Shown here one piece after another: positions 1 to 7,204 of a DNA stretch of 64,000 bases. Position numbers and translations under genes: made by a program. A model generated the notes under the pieces. It made no database searches. It was not told the DNA's origin and was given only the letters and a program-made list of their open reading frames with translations. The stretch's first letter is position 1. The number at the start of each line of letters is the position of its first letter. Origin of the DNA: Geodermatophilus africanus (GTDB lineage: Bacteria > Actinomycetota > Actinomycetes > Mycobacteriales > Geodermatophilaceae); assembly GCF_900107105.1 (NCBI RefSeq), contig NZ_FNOT01000006.1:186001-250000 (forward strand), written 5' to 3'.

Positions 1-293
1 CCGTTGGGCACCAGCCGGAAGACCAGCTCGCCGGTGGGCAGGTCGGGCGTGAAGACGACCGTCTCGGTGCCGGTGACGGTGCGCAGGTCGTCGGCCAGCC
101 GGACGTCGAGCTCGACGACGGGCCGGTCGGGGTCGGGCTCGGCGCGCCCGGCGCAGTCGCCGTCGGACGGCGTCGCGGGAGGCTGCTGCGGGGCGGGTGA
201 GCGCTCGGCGGCCAGGGTGTCGACGAAGGAGGTGCCACAAGCGGGGAGCAGCAGGACGGCACCGAGCAGCAGCCCGGCCCGCCGCGACCTCAC
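1..293 (-). CDS. Lipoprotein, N-terminal part only (M1-peptidase-like?)
   Basis: The gene starts at GTG 293-291 and runs off the left edge of the window. Its start overlaps the stop of the upstream MaoC gene in a 4-bp GTGA, so the two are translationally coupled. The N-terminus has two Arg, a Leu-rich segment and a lipobox (LLPAC), so the product is predicted to be an exported lipoprotein. After a Pro/Ala-rich linker comes a beta-type segment (VELDVRLADDLRTVTGTETV) that resembles the first strands of the N-terminal domain of secreted M1-type metallopeptidases. No catalytic motif lies within the window, so the family is a guess; membrane anchoring is much better supported. Confidence 0.6.
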   Translation of the reverse strand, partial: MRSRRAGLLLGAVLLLPACGTSFVDTLAAERSPAPQQPPATPSDGDCAGRAEPDPDRPVVELDVRLADDLRTVTGTETVVFTPDLPTGELVFRLVPN

Positions 294-718
294 GCCAGCT
301 GGACGGTGGCGCGGGCCAGCGAGAGCACCTTCTCGCCGCCGCTGGTGACCGTGAGGTCGACCCGGGCGCGGCCGTCCTCGCCCAGCGCGCCCACCTTCCC
401 GCGGACGGTCACCTGCGCGCCCGTGCCGTCGTCGGGCACGACGACCGGCCGGCCGAACCGCACGTGGTACTCGACCAGTGCGCCCGGGTCACAGGCCCAG
501 GCGGTGACGGCGCGCGCAGCCAGGGCCATGGTGAGCATCCCGTGCGCGATCACGCCGGGCAGGCCGACCTCGGTGGCCACCCGCTCGTTCCAGTGGATCG
601 GGTTGAAGTCGCCGGAGGCACCGGCGTAGCGGACCAGGTCGGCGCGGGTGACCGGGTAGGTCTGCTCGGGCAGCTCGGTGCCGACGGCGACGTCGGCGGC
701 CCGCACCGTGGGGCTCAC
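290..718 (-). CDS. hadB: MaoC-type (3R)-hydroxyacyl dehydratase subunit B
   Basis: A 142-residue single hot-dog domain. The hydratase-2 motif is present as YAGASGDFNPIHWNERVA (about residues 31-48), with the Asp and His expected for catalysis, followed by IAHGMLTMALAARAV. HadB pairs with HadA in the actinobacterial FAS-II type dehydratase that removes water from 3-hydroxyacyl-ACP. Start is GTG (GTGAGC). It lies 79 nt downstream of hadA and overlaps the next gene by GTGA, so hadA, hadB and the lipoprotein gene look like one operon. The spacer contains a sequence related to the GTGA-bounded repeat found elsewhere in the window. Confidence 0.88.
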   Translation of the reverse strand: MSPTVRAADVAVGTELPEQTYPVTRADLVRYAGASGDFNPIHWNERVATEVGLPGVIAHGMLTMALAARAVTAWACDPGALVEYHVRFGRPVVVPDDGTGAQVTVRGKVGALGEDGRARVDLTVTSGGEKVLSLARATVQLA

Positions 719-797
719 GATGCTCTCCGTTCGCTCCCGGGGGCCGCTCCGCTCCTCGCTCGCTGGCGCTCGCTGCGATGCTCACGCCCCTGTCCGC
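719..797 (-). repeat. Possible divergent member of the GTGA-bounded intercistronic repeat
   Basis: The 79-nt spacer between the hadA stop and the hadB start begins at a GTGA and ends at a GTGA. On the coding strand it contains GAGCGCCAGCGAG, the core found near the end of the clear copies at nuo, rex/hemA and resB. The remainder is poorly conserved, so membership is tentative. Confidence 0.35.
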
Positions 798-1244
798 TCA
801 CGCGGTCCCCCGGGCGACGAGCATGGAGGTGGCCGAGCAGACCGGTTCGCCGTCCTCGGTGGCGACGTCCACCCGCGTGGTGAGCAGGTCGTTGCCGCCG
901 ACGCTGCGCACGGCCTCGATGGTGGGCGTGGCGACCAGCCGGTCACCGGCGCGGATGGGCCGGTGGTGGGTGAAGCGCTGCTCGCCGTGGACGACGCGGC
1001 TGTAGTCCAGGGCGACGTCGGGGTCCTCGACGACGACGCCGGCCGCCGACAGCGTGAGGGCGATGGCGAAGGTGGGCGGCGCGATCACGTCGGGGTACCC
1101 GGCCGCGCGGGCCGCATCGGCGTCCCGGTGCACCGCGTCGGGCGCACCGATCGCGTCGGCGAACTCGGCGATCTTCTGCCGGCCGACCTCGTAGACGGCG
1201 GAGGGCGGGTAGCCGCGCCCGACCAGTGCCGGATCGAGCGCCAT
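798..1244 (-). CDS. hadA: MaoC-like N-terminal domain dehydratase subunit A
   Basis: A 148-residue FAS1-like/hot-dog domain (PPSAVYEVGRQKIAEFADAI, then PDVIAPPTFAIAL and VVHGEQRFTHHRPI). This is the non-catalytic partner of HadB in mycobacterial-type HadAB. The ATG at 1244 is chosen because a GGGAGGGCGGG Shine-Dalgarno sits just upstream and the family signature begins immediately afterwards; the reading frame stays open further upstream but into rpmG. It lies directly downstream of rpmG, the usual actinobacterial order rpmG-hadA-hadB. Confidence 0.88.
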   Translation of the reverse strand: MALDPALVGRGYPPSAVYEVGRQKIAEFADAIGAPDAVHRDADAARAAGYPDVIAPPTFAIALTLSAAGVVVEDPDVALDYSRVVHGEQRFTHHRPIRAGDRLVATPTIEAVRSVGGNDLLTTRVDVATEDGEPVCSATSMLVARGTA

Positions 1245-1276
1245 GCTCCCGCCCTCCCTCTCGCTGGACCGCTGGG

Positions 1277-1441
1277 TCAGCGCGTCTCGCGGTGCACCGT
1301 GTGCTTGCGGTCCTTGGGGCAGAACTTCTTCAGCTCGAGCCGGTCGGGGTCGTTGCGCCGGTTCTTGCGGGTGATGTAGTTCCGGCTCTTGCACTCCTGG
1401 CAGGCCAGGGTGATCTTCGGACGGATGTCGGTGGCTGCCAC
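1277..1441 (-). CDS. rpmG: 50S ribosomal protein L33
   Basis: A 54-residue L33 with the signature [18 protein letters not shown]. The start is GTG 1441, giving [17 protein letters not shown]. It resembles the zinc-binding form: CQEC is present (Cys14, Cys17) and so is Cys41 in FCPKDRKH. The fourth zinc ligand expected in a CPxC pair is missing, because Lys-Asp follows the proline. It is followed by hadA 32 nt downstream and preceded by tRNA-Met. Confidence 0.93.
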   Translation of the reverse strand: MAATDIRPKITLACQECKSRNYITRKNRRNDPDRLELKKFCPKDRKHTVHRETR

Positions 1442-1522
1442 GGGGCGCTCCTCGCCTTGTCGGTCCGGGACCGGCGGACGCCGGACACGGCGACGGACCC
1501 CACAGGTGGGGTCCGTCGGGAG

Positions 1523-1596
1523 TAGCGGTGACCGGATTTGAACCGGTGACACAGCGATTATGAGCCGCTTGCTCTGCCTGGCTGAGCTACACCGCC
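1523..1596 (-). tRNA. tRNA-Met (CAT)
   Basis: A 74-nt cloverleaf read on the minus strand. The acceptor stem is GGCGGTG/CACCGCT, the D-arm AGCTCAG...GAGC, the anticodon loop CTCATAA (anticodon CAT) and the T-loop TTCAAAT. The elongator type is inferred because the 1-72 pair is G-U, whereas initiator tRNA lacks a Watson-Crick 1-72 pair of another kind (C-A), and because of its place next to rpmG. CCA is not encoded. Confidence 0.93.
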
Positions 1597-1656
1597 GGAC
1601 GTGGCCGTGCGACCCGGTCTCGGCGACCGGGCCGAGCGGCCACTGTGTTGTTCCAG

Positions 1657-1729
1657 AGCCCCTTTACGGAATCGAACCGTAGACCTTCTCCTTACCATGG
1701 AGACGCTCTGCCGACTGAGCTAAAGGGGC
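1657..1729 (-). tRNA. tRNA-Thr (GGT)
   Basis: A 73-nt cloverleaf on the minus strand. The acceptor stem is GCCCCTT/AAGGGGC, the anticodon loop ATGGTAA (anticodon GGT) and the T-arm TACGGTTCGATTCCGTA. It lies just upstream of tRNA-Met and rpmG in the same orientation and probably shares their transcript. CCA is not encoded. Confidence 0.94.
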
Positions 1730-1797
1730 GGGCTTCGAGCCGCCAGGAACTGTACCCGACGCCTCCGGTGGTCCGTCGCAGGGGGTCCCCGGGGCGC

Positions 1798-4344
1798 TCA
1801 GGAGCGCACGAACAGGCGCCGGTGCGGCGTCCCGGGCACGGCCGAGCGGACGCCGGTGCGGGCCAGGATCCACTTCTCCAGCCGCTCGTCGGGCAGCGGC
1901 CGGCTGACCAGGAAGCCCTGCAGCTTGTCGCAGCCCATCTCGGCCAGCAGGTTGCGCGTCAGCTCGTCCTCGACGCCCTCGGCGACCACGCGCAGGCCCA
2001 GGTTGTGCGCCAGCTCGATGATCGAGCGGGCGATGAACGACTCGCTCTGGCTGGTCGACATCCCCAGCACGAAGGACTTGTCGATCTTCACCTCGTCGAT
2101 GGGCAGGTGGCGCAGCTGGGACAGCGAGGAGTAGCCGGTGCCGAAGTCGTCCATCGACAGCCGCAGGCCCAGGGCGTGCAGGTCGGTCAGGACGCTGCTG
2201 CTGCGCACCGAGTCGTCGACGACGCTGCCCTCGGTGAGCTCCAGCGTCAGCAGCTCGCCGGGGACGGCGTGACGGCGCAGCGCGCGCCGCACCCGGTCCA
2301 CGAGGTCCGGCTCGGTGAGGCAGCGGGCGGAGAGGTTGACGGCGACCGACAGCGCGATGTCCTGGTCCAGCCACCGCCGGCAGCGGGCCAGCGCCAGGTC
2401 GAGCACGTGGTCGGTCAGCGGGCCGATCCGGCCGATCTGCTCGGCCAGGTGGATGAACTCGTCCGGCGCGACCGCCCCGTACCGGGGGTGCGCCCAGCGC
2501 ACCAGCGTCTCGACCGAGACGATGTCGGAGGTGCGGGCGTCGATGATCGGCTGGAAGACCACGCTGATGTCGCCGTCCGCCATCGCCTGCTCCAGCTCGG
2601 TGCCCAGCTGCAGGCGGCGCAGGCTCTGCTGGTCGAGCACCGGGTGGTAGCTGGCCACGCCGCTCTTGCCGGCGCCGGCCAGGAGGGCGACGTCGGCCCG
2701 CTGCATGAGCGTGCCGGCGTCCGCGCCGTGCGCCGGGGCGGCAGCGACGCCGATGGTGAGCGTCACCTCGAGGTCCAGGCCGGCGACCCGGGCCCGCGTG
2801 GAGGTCGCCTCGCGCAGCCGGCGCGCGGCCCGCTCGGTCGCCGGCAGCGACAGACCGGGCAGCAGGACGGCGAACTGCTCGCCCTCCATGCGGGCCACGA
2901 GGGCCTGCGGCGGCGCGTGCTCGCGGAGCAGGCCGGCGGTGACCAGCAGCAGCTCGTCGCTGGCCGCGTGGCCGAGCGTGTCGGTGACCTCGGTGTAGTT
3001 GTCCAGCGAGGCCAGGATGAGCCCTGCTCGCCCCGCGAGGGGGTCGGCCTCGAGCAGCTGGTCGATCTCCACCGCCAGACGCTGCCGGTTGGGCAGCCCG
3101 GTCAGCCGGTCGTGGTCGGCGTCGTACCGGATCTGGGTCAGCAGCTGCTGCTGCCGGATGGCGGCGTTGACGTGGGTCAGCATCGAGTCCAGCGCGGCCC
3201 GGTCACCGTCGGCGAACGTGACGATGTCGTGGCGCCGGTCACACACCTCGAGGTAGCCCGGCTCCCCGGCGGCGGTGGCCACCGGCGCGGCGAGCAGGTC
3301 GTGGGCACCGCGGCGGGAGAGGGCGACCGCCTCGGCCTCGGTGGCGCGAGTGAGTGACACCAGCAGCGGCCCCTGGACCGCTCCCTCGGTGGCCCGCCGC
3401 CGGAAGAGGTCGTCGGGGTCACTCGGGCCGTCGTACCAGCTCCGACCGTCGTCCGACGCGACGACGAGCCGCGGCTCCTCGTCGAGGTACGGCGGCAGCC
3501 ACAACGCCACGCGTTCGGCGTTGAAGAGCTCACGGATGGCCTCGACCAACCGTCGCGGCCCGTCCTCGTCGGCGAGGATCTGCTCCACCTGCCGGGCGAA
3601 GGCGTAGACCTTCTCCAGGTCCTGCCGCTCGCGCGAGACGGCGGCGAACCGGCGGTAGAGGAGGACGAGGCCCATCGTGAGCGGTGCGATGAGCAGCAGC
3701 GACCACACCGTGGCGTCGACCAGGAGCAGCACCGACAGCCCGACGAGGACCGCCATGGGCGTGACCGTCGCGGTGGCGAGCAACAGGCTGGTCCACAGGG
3801 CGCGGCCGGGATACCCCTGCGTGGCCACGATCGCGAAGCGGATGAGCACGCCGCCGACGAGCGTGGCGAGGGCGACCGCGACCAGGTAGGACAGCCACGT
3901 GACCGGCTCGGTCACCTCTCCGACCGGCAGCAGCTGCAGCACGCCGAAGGCGACGGCCACCTCGACGACCGCCACTGCGGTGTTGGCGATGACCTTGGCG
4001 GGACTGAAGCGCTGCGCGATGCAGACGGCGCCGACCGCCAGGGCTCGGGTGAGGGCGGTCCAGGTGGGACCCACCTCCACGAGGGCCACGACGAAGACCA
4101 GCTCGGTGGCCGAGATCGACACACCCTGTCGACGGAACTCGACGTGGAGGTTGTAGCACTCGGCCACGACGAGGCCGGCCAGGATGGCGACCACGACCAC
4201 CGGGTTCACCAGCAGGAAGCCGGTCGACCCCACCCACAGGGCCGCCGGCAGCGCGATGACGAGACTCAGCCAGCCGATCGCAGAGGGCCCCAACAGGGCA
4301 GTCCGCGGGCGCTGCTCGACTGCGTCCTGCTCGGCCACTGACAC
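1798..4344 (-). CDS. Membrane GAF-GGDEF-EAL c-di-GMP signalling protein
   Basis: About 848 residues from GTG 4344 (an in-frame ATG at 4467 would add a low-complexity N-terminus). Order: an N-terminal block of about seven hydrophobic segments (a MASE-like membrane sensor), a GAF-like region, a GGDEF domain and a C-terminal EAL domain. The GGDEF site is degenerate (EGEQF in ARMEGEQFAVLLPG), so cyclase activity is doubtful. The phosphodiesterase domain keeps most key features: VETLVRW for the EAL motif, NLSARCL, ELTEGSV, DDFGTGYSSL, KIDKSF and AEGVED. It is therefore most likely a c-di-GMP phosphodiesterase whose GGDEF module may act as a GTP sensor. It stands alone, close to yajQ and a second GGDEF-EAL gene. 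Confidence 0.85.
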   Translation of the reverse strand: MSVAEQDAVEQRPRTALLGPSAIGWLSLVIALPAALWVGSTGFLLVNPVVVVAILAGLVVAECYNLHVEFRRQGVSISATELVFVVALVEVGPTWTALTRALAVGAVCIAQRFSPAKVIANTAVAVVEVAVAFGVLQLLPVGEVTEPVTWLSYLVAVALATLVGGVLIRFAIVATQGYPGRALWTSLLLATATVTPMAVLVGLSVLLLVDATVWSLLLIAPLTMGLVLLYRRFAAVSRERQDLEKVYAFARQVEQILADEDGPRRLVEAIRELFNAERVALWLPPYLDEEPRLVVASDDGRSWYDGPSDPDDLFRRRATEGAVQGPLLVSLTRATEAEAVALSRRGAHDLLAAPVATAAGEPGYLEVCDRRHDIVTFADGDRAALDSMLTHVNAAIRQQQLLTQIRYDADHDRLTGLPNRQRLAVEIDQLLEADPLAGRAGLILASLDNYTEVTDTLGHAASDELLLVTAGLLREHAPPQALVARMEGEQFAVLLPGLSLPATERAARRLREATSTRARVAGLDLEVTLTIGVAAAPAHGADAGTLMQRADVALLAGAGKSGVASYHPVLDQQSLRRLQLGTELEQAMADGDISVVFQPIIDARTSDIVSVETLVRWAHPRYGAVAPDEFIHLAEQIGRIGPLTDHVLDLALARCRRWLDQDIALSVAVNLSARCLTEPDLVDRVRRALRRHAVPGELLTLELTEGSVVDDSVRSSSVLTDLHALGLRLSMDDFGTGYSSLSQLRHLPIDEVKIDKSFVLGMSTSQSESFIARSIIELAHNLGLRVVAEGVEDELTRNLLAEMGCDKLQGFLVSRPLPDERLEKWILARTGVRSAVPGTPHRRLFVRS

Positions 4345-4535
4345 CTGTCTTCGCCGGGGGGAGGTGGGCGGGGCCGAGGCTAACAGCGGGACGCTACTCC
4401 TCCGCGGTCTCTCCAACGCCCTCCCCTCGGTCGAGTGAGAGGAAGGCCGGCGAGGCGTCACGTGCACCCGCAGCCGCCGCGACGAGTGCCGGTCGGTCGA
4501 CGAGGTGTCGCGTCGGCGGCGGGTGCGTCAGGAGG

Positions 4536-4634
4536 TCAGGCCGCCTGCCGGCTCCACTTGTGCCCACGGCTCCACTTGTGACCCCGGCTCCACTTGTGAC
4601 CACGGGTGCTGACGAGCTTGACGGTGCTGCTCAT
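4536..4634 (-). CDS. Small peptide with three GHKWSR repeats
   Basis: A 32-codon gene: ATG at 4634, TGA at 4538-4536, with a textbook Shine-Dalgarno (GAGGAGG) 5 nt upstream. The product starts MSSTVKLVST, then R followed by three perfect GHKWSR hexapeptides, and ends QAA. The repeats are encoded by three 18-bp tandem units whose third positions differ, so the peptide is conserved beyond the DNA. It is strongly basic with evenly spaced His, Lys and Trp. I do not recognise a family. A 69-bp leader identical to one upstream of the next small gene lies 45 nt before the start. It could be a cationic secreted peptide, a leader peptide that responds to tryptophan supply, or a metal/nucleotide-binding microprotein. 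Confidence 0.6.
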   Translation of the reverse strand: MSSTVKLVSTRGHKWSRGHKWSRGHKWSRQAA

Positions 4635-5034
4635 GACGCCTCCTCAGGCATGAAGGACTGCTGTGTGGGGAACTGGGCAGTCGTCCAGGCGCGGGGGCAG
4701 AGCGATGGGTACGGACCGCGCCGGAGAGATTGCTGCCCGTCACCCGTTAGAGGCAAGCACCGCCGAACGTCGCGCCCCAGACAGGCGTCATGGCGTTACT
4801 CAGCGTCACAGAACGTGACCGCGTGTACTCCATCAGTAGTACGCGTGGCGTCCGCTGTGTCAGCAGGGACTCCGGCGCCGGGTGGGAGCCGGCCGCCCGG
4901 CGTGTCGTGGCAGGACCAGGTCCCGAAGCCGGCGTCACGGCTGCGAGGCTCCACCACGGGGCGCCCCGTCCGAGGGCGGGGACCGGCGCCGCCCGGGGAG
5001 GTGCCTTCCGGACGGGAGCTGGCTCCGACGTGGG
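4635..5034. other. Intergenic region upstream of the GHKWSR peptide gene
   Basis: About 400 bp without a supported gene. It holds the 69-bp leader (4680-4748) and, further upstream, an inverted repeat GTCAC-AGAAC-GTGAC at 4805-4819 whose counterpart upstream of the next small gene is at 5412-5426. Alignable sequence around it (TGAGT.ACG.CATGACGCC on the minus strand) suggests a duplicated promoter with an operator. Nothing recognised between about 4830 and 5034. Confidence 0.4.
4680..4748 (-). promoter_or_regulatory. Duplicated 69-bp leader element, copy 1
   Basis: Identical base for base to 5287-5355. It lies 45 nt upstream of the GHKWSR peptide start, in the 5' leader. Read on the minus strand, GGGT-G-ACGGGC can pair with GTCCGTACCC, or alternatively GGCGCGG can pair with CCGCGCC while GGGCAG pairs with CTGCCC (a pseudoknot). 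The two folds exclude each other, which is the layout of a riboswitch-like RNA. Flanks beyond the block are only partly conserved. Confidence 0.5.
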
Positions 5035-5247
5035 TCAGCGGCGGCTCCACAGGCCCAGGCCCAGCAGGGCGAGCACCACGGCCACCGCGGCGACAACCGT
5101 CCACACCCCGCTGACGGATCCGGTTTCGACGACGACCACCGCCATCAACGCCGCCACGACGGCGACGACCACGACGGCCGGCCACCTGCTGGGCGGGACG
5201 TCCCGCCCCGTCCTTCTCCGCTTCTTCGAACGTGCCCGCTTGCTCAT
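5035..5247 (-). CDS. Small two-TM membrane protein, unknown
   Basis: 70 residues. A very basic cytoplasmic N-terminus (MSKRARSKKRRRTGRD) is followed by two hydrophobic segments (about residues 23-41 and 47-66) and a WSRR end. The start ATG 5247 has GGAGG 6 nt upstream. The family was not recognised. It has the same 69-bp leader, at nearly the same distance (39 nt), as the GHKWSR peptide gene, so both are expected to respond to the same signal. Confidence 0.6.
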   Translation of the reverse strand: MSKRARSKKRRRTGRDVPPSRWPAVVVVAVVAALMAVVVVETGSVSGVWTVVAAVAVVLALLGLGLWSRR

Positions 5248-5630
5248 GAGACCTCCACAGGGACTCTGGGACTGGCATGTGCGGTGGTCGTCCAGGCGCG
5301 GGGGCAGAGCGATGGGTACGGACCGCGCCGGAGAGATTGCTGCCCGTCACCCGTTCCGCGCAGGCACCGCTGATCACCACGGCAGCAGGAGGCGTCATGC
5401 CGTCACTCACGATCACGACACGTGACCGTCGGTACCCTGATCGGGTGACAGGCGCGACCCGCACGGGGCGTGGGACCCGACGGTCCGCCCGGCGAGCGGC
5501 CGGCCGGCGTGTTGCGGGCGGTCCACAGCCCCGCGCGCGGCTGACCGTGGGTCCCCCGATCGGGTCCACAGCCGTCCACAGCCCCGTCCGCAGCCCGTGG
5601 ACGGGCACTGCGGTCGCCTAGGGTGCCCGC
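5248..5630. other. Intergenic region with divergent promoters
   Basis: 383 bp between divergent genes. It contains leader copy 2, the operator-like half sites at 5412-5426, and three GTCCACAG words at about 5521, 5563 and 5574, followed by an apparent leaderless promoter for the plus-strand TadG-like gene: TAGGGT at 5619-5624, then six bases, then the GTG start at 5631. Confidence 0.4.
5287..5355 (-). promoter_or_regulatory. Duplicated 69-bp leader element, copy 2
   Basis: Perfect copy of 4680-4748, located 39 nt upstream of the two-TM protein start. The upstream flank also aligns with copy 1 (the ACCGC core, AGGCGTCATG, CGTGACC) but at much lower identity than the 69-bp core. Strong conservation of the transcribed leader with diverged flanks argues for selection on the RNA or for recent conversion. 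Confidence 0.5.
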
Positions 5631-6062
5631 GTGCGACGGGACGAGGACGACGCCGAGGGCGGCTCGACGCTGCCGCTCGTCCTGGTCTGCTGGCTGGTCG
5701 CCGCGCTGATGGCCTTCGGCGCCATCGCGGCGTCCGACGCCTTCCTGGAGCAGCAGGCGGTGCAGTCGGTCTGCGACGGCGCTGCGCTGGCGGCGGCCAA
5801 CGCCACCGACGAGGCAGCCCTCTACGCGACCGGCGTGGGGACGGCGCTGCCGCTGACCCGCGCGAGCACGCAGACGGCCGTGGCCGACCAGCTCGCCGAC
5901 GGCGGGACGGCGTTGGACGCCTGGTCCACCGGGACCGACGGGGTCGAGGTCACGGTCCGGTGCACCCGCCAGGTGGAGATCGCCTTCGGCTGGCTGTTCC
6001 TCGGCGGGCAGCCGCTGGAGCGCACCGCCGTCGCAGGCGCCCGCGCCCCCACGACCCCCTGA
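5631..6062 (+). CDS. TadG/Flp-pilus-type membrane-anchored protein
   Basis: 143 residues with one N-terminal transmembrane helix (PLVLVCWLVAALMAFGAIAA, about residues 15-34). Then comes an ALA-rich segment typical of TadE/TadG-related pilus or Rv3660c-cluster proteins (EQQAVQSVCDGAALAAANA), where the helix doubles as a pilin-like assembly signal. Such proteins usually sit in tad clusters; here no tadA/B/C neighbours are visible. The GTG start lies six bases after a TAGGGT -10 box, so the mRNA is probably leaderless. A strong hairpin follows immediately. Confidence 0.6.
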   Translation: MRRDEDDAEGGSTLPLVLVCWLVAALMAFGAIAASDAFLEQQAVQSVCDGAALAAANATDEAALYATGVGTALPLTRASTQTAVADQLADGGTALDAWSTGTDGVEVTVRCTRQVEIAFGWLFLGGQPLERTAVAGARAPTTP

Positions 6063-6065
6063 GAC

Positions 6066-6109
6066 GCGCAGCGGCCCCCGACCTCTGCGGAGGTCGGGGG
6101 CCGCTGCGC
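6066..6109. terminator. Bidirectional hairpin terminator
   Basis: A perfect 20-bp stem with a TGCG loop, ending 9 bp before the tRNA-Tyr 3' end. It lies between the TadG-like gene (plus) and tRNA-Tyr (minus), which converge, and can serve both. There is no U-tract, as is common in high-GC actinobacteria. Confidence 0.85.
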
Positions 6110-6117
6110 ACCGGGTG

Positions 6118-6199
6118 TGGCGGGTGAAGGATTCGAACCTTCGTAGGCTAAGCCGACGGATTTACAGTCCGCTCCCATTGGCCACTCGGGCAACCCGCC
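6118..6199 (-). tRNA. tRNA-Tyr (GTA)
   Basis: 82 nt on the minus strand, with the acceptor stem GGCGGGT/ACCCGCC, anticodon loop CTGTAAA (GTA) and a long class-II variable arm, as expected for bacterial tRNA-Tyr. The T-arm is GAAGGTTCGAATCCTTC. CCA is not encoded. Confidence 0.95.
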
Positions 6200-6302
6200 G
6201 TGGTGGTACCGGGAGATCGTACAAGACACCGGAGACCGGCTCCGGCGGTGCCCCGAGGCGCGCCGTGGCGGGTCGACGACAGATCGAAGGAGCAACCGAC
6301 AC

Positions 6303-6794
6303 ATGGCCGACTCGTCGTTCGACGTGGTGAGCAAGGTCGACCGCCAGGAGGTCGACAACGCCCTCAACCAGGCCGCCAAGGAACTGTCGCAGCGCTTCGA
6401 CTTCCGCGGCACCAACGCCACCATCGCCTGGGCGGGCGAGGAGGGCGTCACGCTCCAGGCCGACACCGAGGAGCGGGTCTCGGCCGCGCTCGAGGTGTTC
6501 AAGGAGAAGCTGGTCAAGCGGAACATCTCGCTGAAGTCGCTCGACGCCGGCGAGCCGCAGTCCTCCGGGAAGTCGTACAAGATCGGCGCTCGCATCAAGC
6601 AGGGCATCGAGTCCGACACGGCCAAGAGGATCGCCAAGATCATCCGGGACGAGGGTCCCAAGGGCGTCCAGGCGCAGATCCAGGGCGACCAGCTCCGGGT
6701 CAGCGGCAAGAAGCGGGACGACCTGCAGGCGGTCCAGCAGCTGCTGCGCGGCAAGGACCTCGACGTCGCCCTGCAGTTCGACAACTACCGCTGA
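6303..6794 (+). CDS. yajQ: YajQ-family nucleotide/c-di-GMP-binding protein
   Basis: 163 residues, full length for the UPF0234/YajQ family: [20 protein letters not shown] at the N-terminus, [27 protein letters not shown] and the C-terminal [11 protein letters not shown]. Some family members bind c-di-GMP and work with a transcription factor; others bind ATP/GTP or tRNA. The ATG has GAAGGAG about 10 nt upstream. The last seven codons, the stop and three further bases (6774-6797) are repeated perfectly at 13285-13308, so the gene's 3' end is the attachment site of the following island and remains intact. Its neighbourhood contains two GGDEF-EAL proteins. Confidence 0.93.
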   Translation: MADSSFDVVSKVDRQEVDNALNQAAKELSQRFDFRGTNATIAWAGEEGVTLQADTEERVSAALEVFKEKLVKRNISLKSLDAGEPQSSGKSYKIGARIKQGIESDTAKRIAKIIRDEGPKGVQAQIQGDQLRVSGKKRDDLQAVQQLLRGKDLDVALQFDNYR

Positions 6795-6797
6795 CCT
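6774..6797 (+). repeat. attL: 24-bp direct repeat at the yajQ 3' end
   Basis: Perfect 24-bp match to 13285-13308 (core TTCGACAACTACCGCTGA, covering the last codons and stop of yajQ). Directly after it, ACCTGCGG and CCGCAGGT form an 8-bp inverted repeat (6794-6814) that could be a recombinase arm site or a terminator. Confidence 0.8.
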
Positions 6798-6814
6798 GCG
6801 GCATACCCGCAGGT

Positions 6815-7195
6815 TATCGCGGTGTCGGGGTGGTCGGGTCCGCACGGAGTCCGCAAATGAGCGGACCACCACGGCCGTGACCACGCAGTGATGGCGGCCG
6901 CTGAGGGTCGGCCGCTGCGGTGTGGTCAGGCATCCCCGAAGGGACTCCGGAGGCTGGTCGACACCGGCTGACGGCCGCCGCGCGTCCGCACACCTCCCTC
7001 CGTCGGAGGACGGGGAACGGGACGCTCGCCCGTGCCGTTGGGCGGAGTGTCGCCGGTCCGCCAGGGTGGTGACACAGCCCCTCACACGCCTTGGTGTGTG
7101 AGCGCAGGGCCCGCCTCCGGCGGGCCCTTGCATCTTCCCGGGCCCACGAGCCGGGCGGCCGCCTGATGGTGTGCCCGTCGGCGTCGGTCAGCCTG
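6815..7195. other. Left end of island, no gene recognised
   Basis: About 380 bp just inside the left attachment site without a supported gene. It contains a hairpin (CTCACAC/GTGTGAG near 7080-7101) and a second one at 7107-7127. Confidence 0.4.
7107..7127. terminator. Hairpin, probable terminator
   Basis: GGGCCCGCC, a three-base loop, then GGCGGGCCC followed by TT. It could end leftover transcription from yajQ on the plus strand or the GAF-ANTAR pseudogene on the minus strand. Confidence 0.6.
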
Positions 7196-7204
7196 ACCGA
7201 CAGC

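Noticed and set aside
1645-3357. Long open plus-strand frame (570 codons)
   Set aside because: It is the antisense shadow of the GAF-GGDEF-EAL gene, with low-complexity Arg/Gln/Gly/Ala composition and no domains; such shadows are common at this GC content.
5521-5581. Three GTCCACAG words that recall DnaA boxes
   Set aside because: They lack the TTATCCACA consensus and there is no dnaA, dnaN or AT-rich element nearby, so there is no case for a replication origin.
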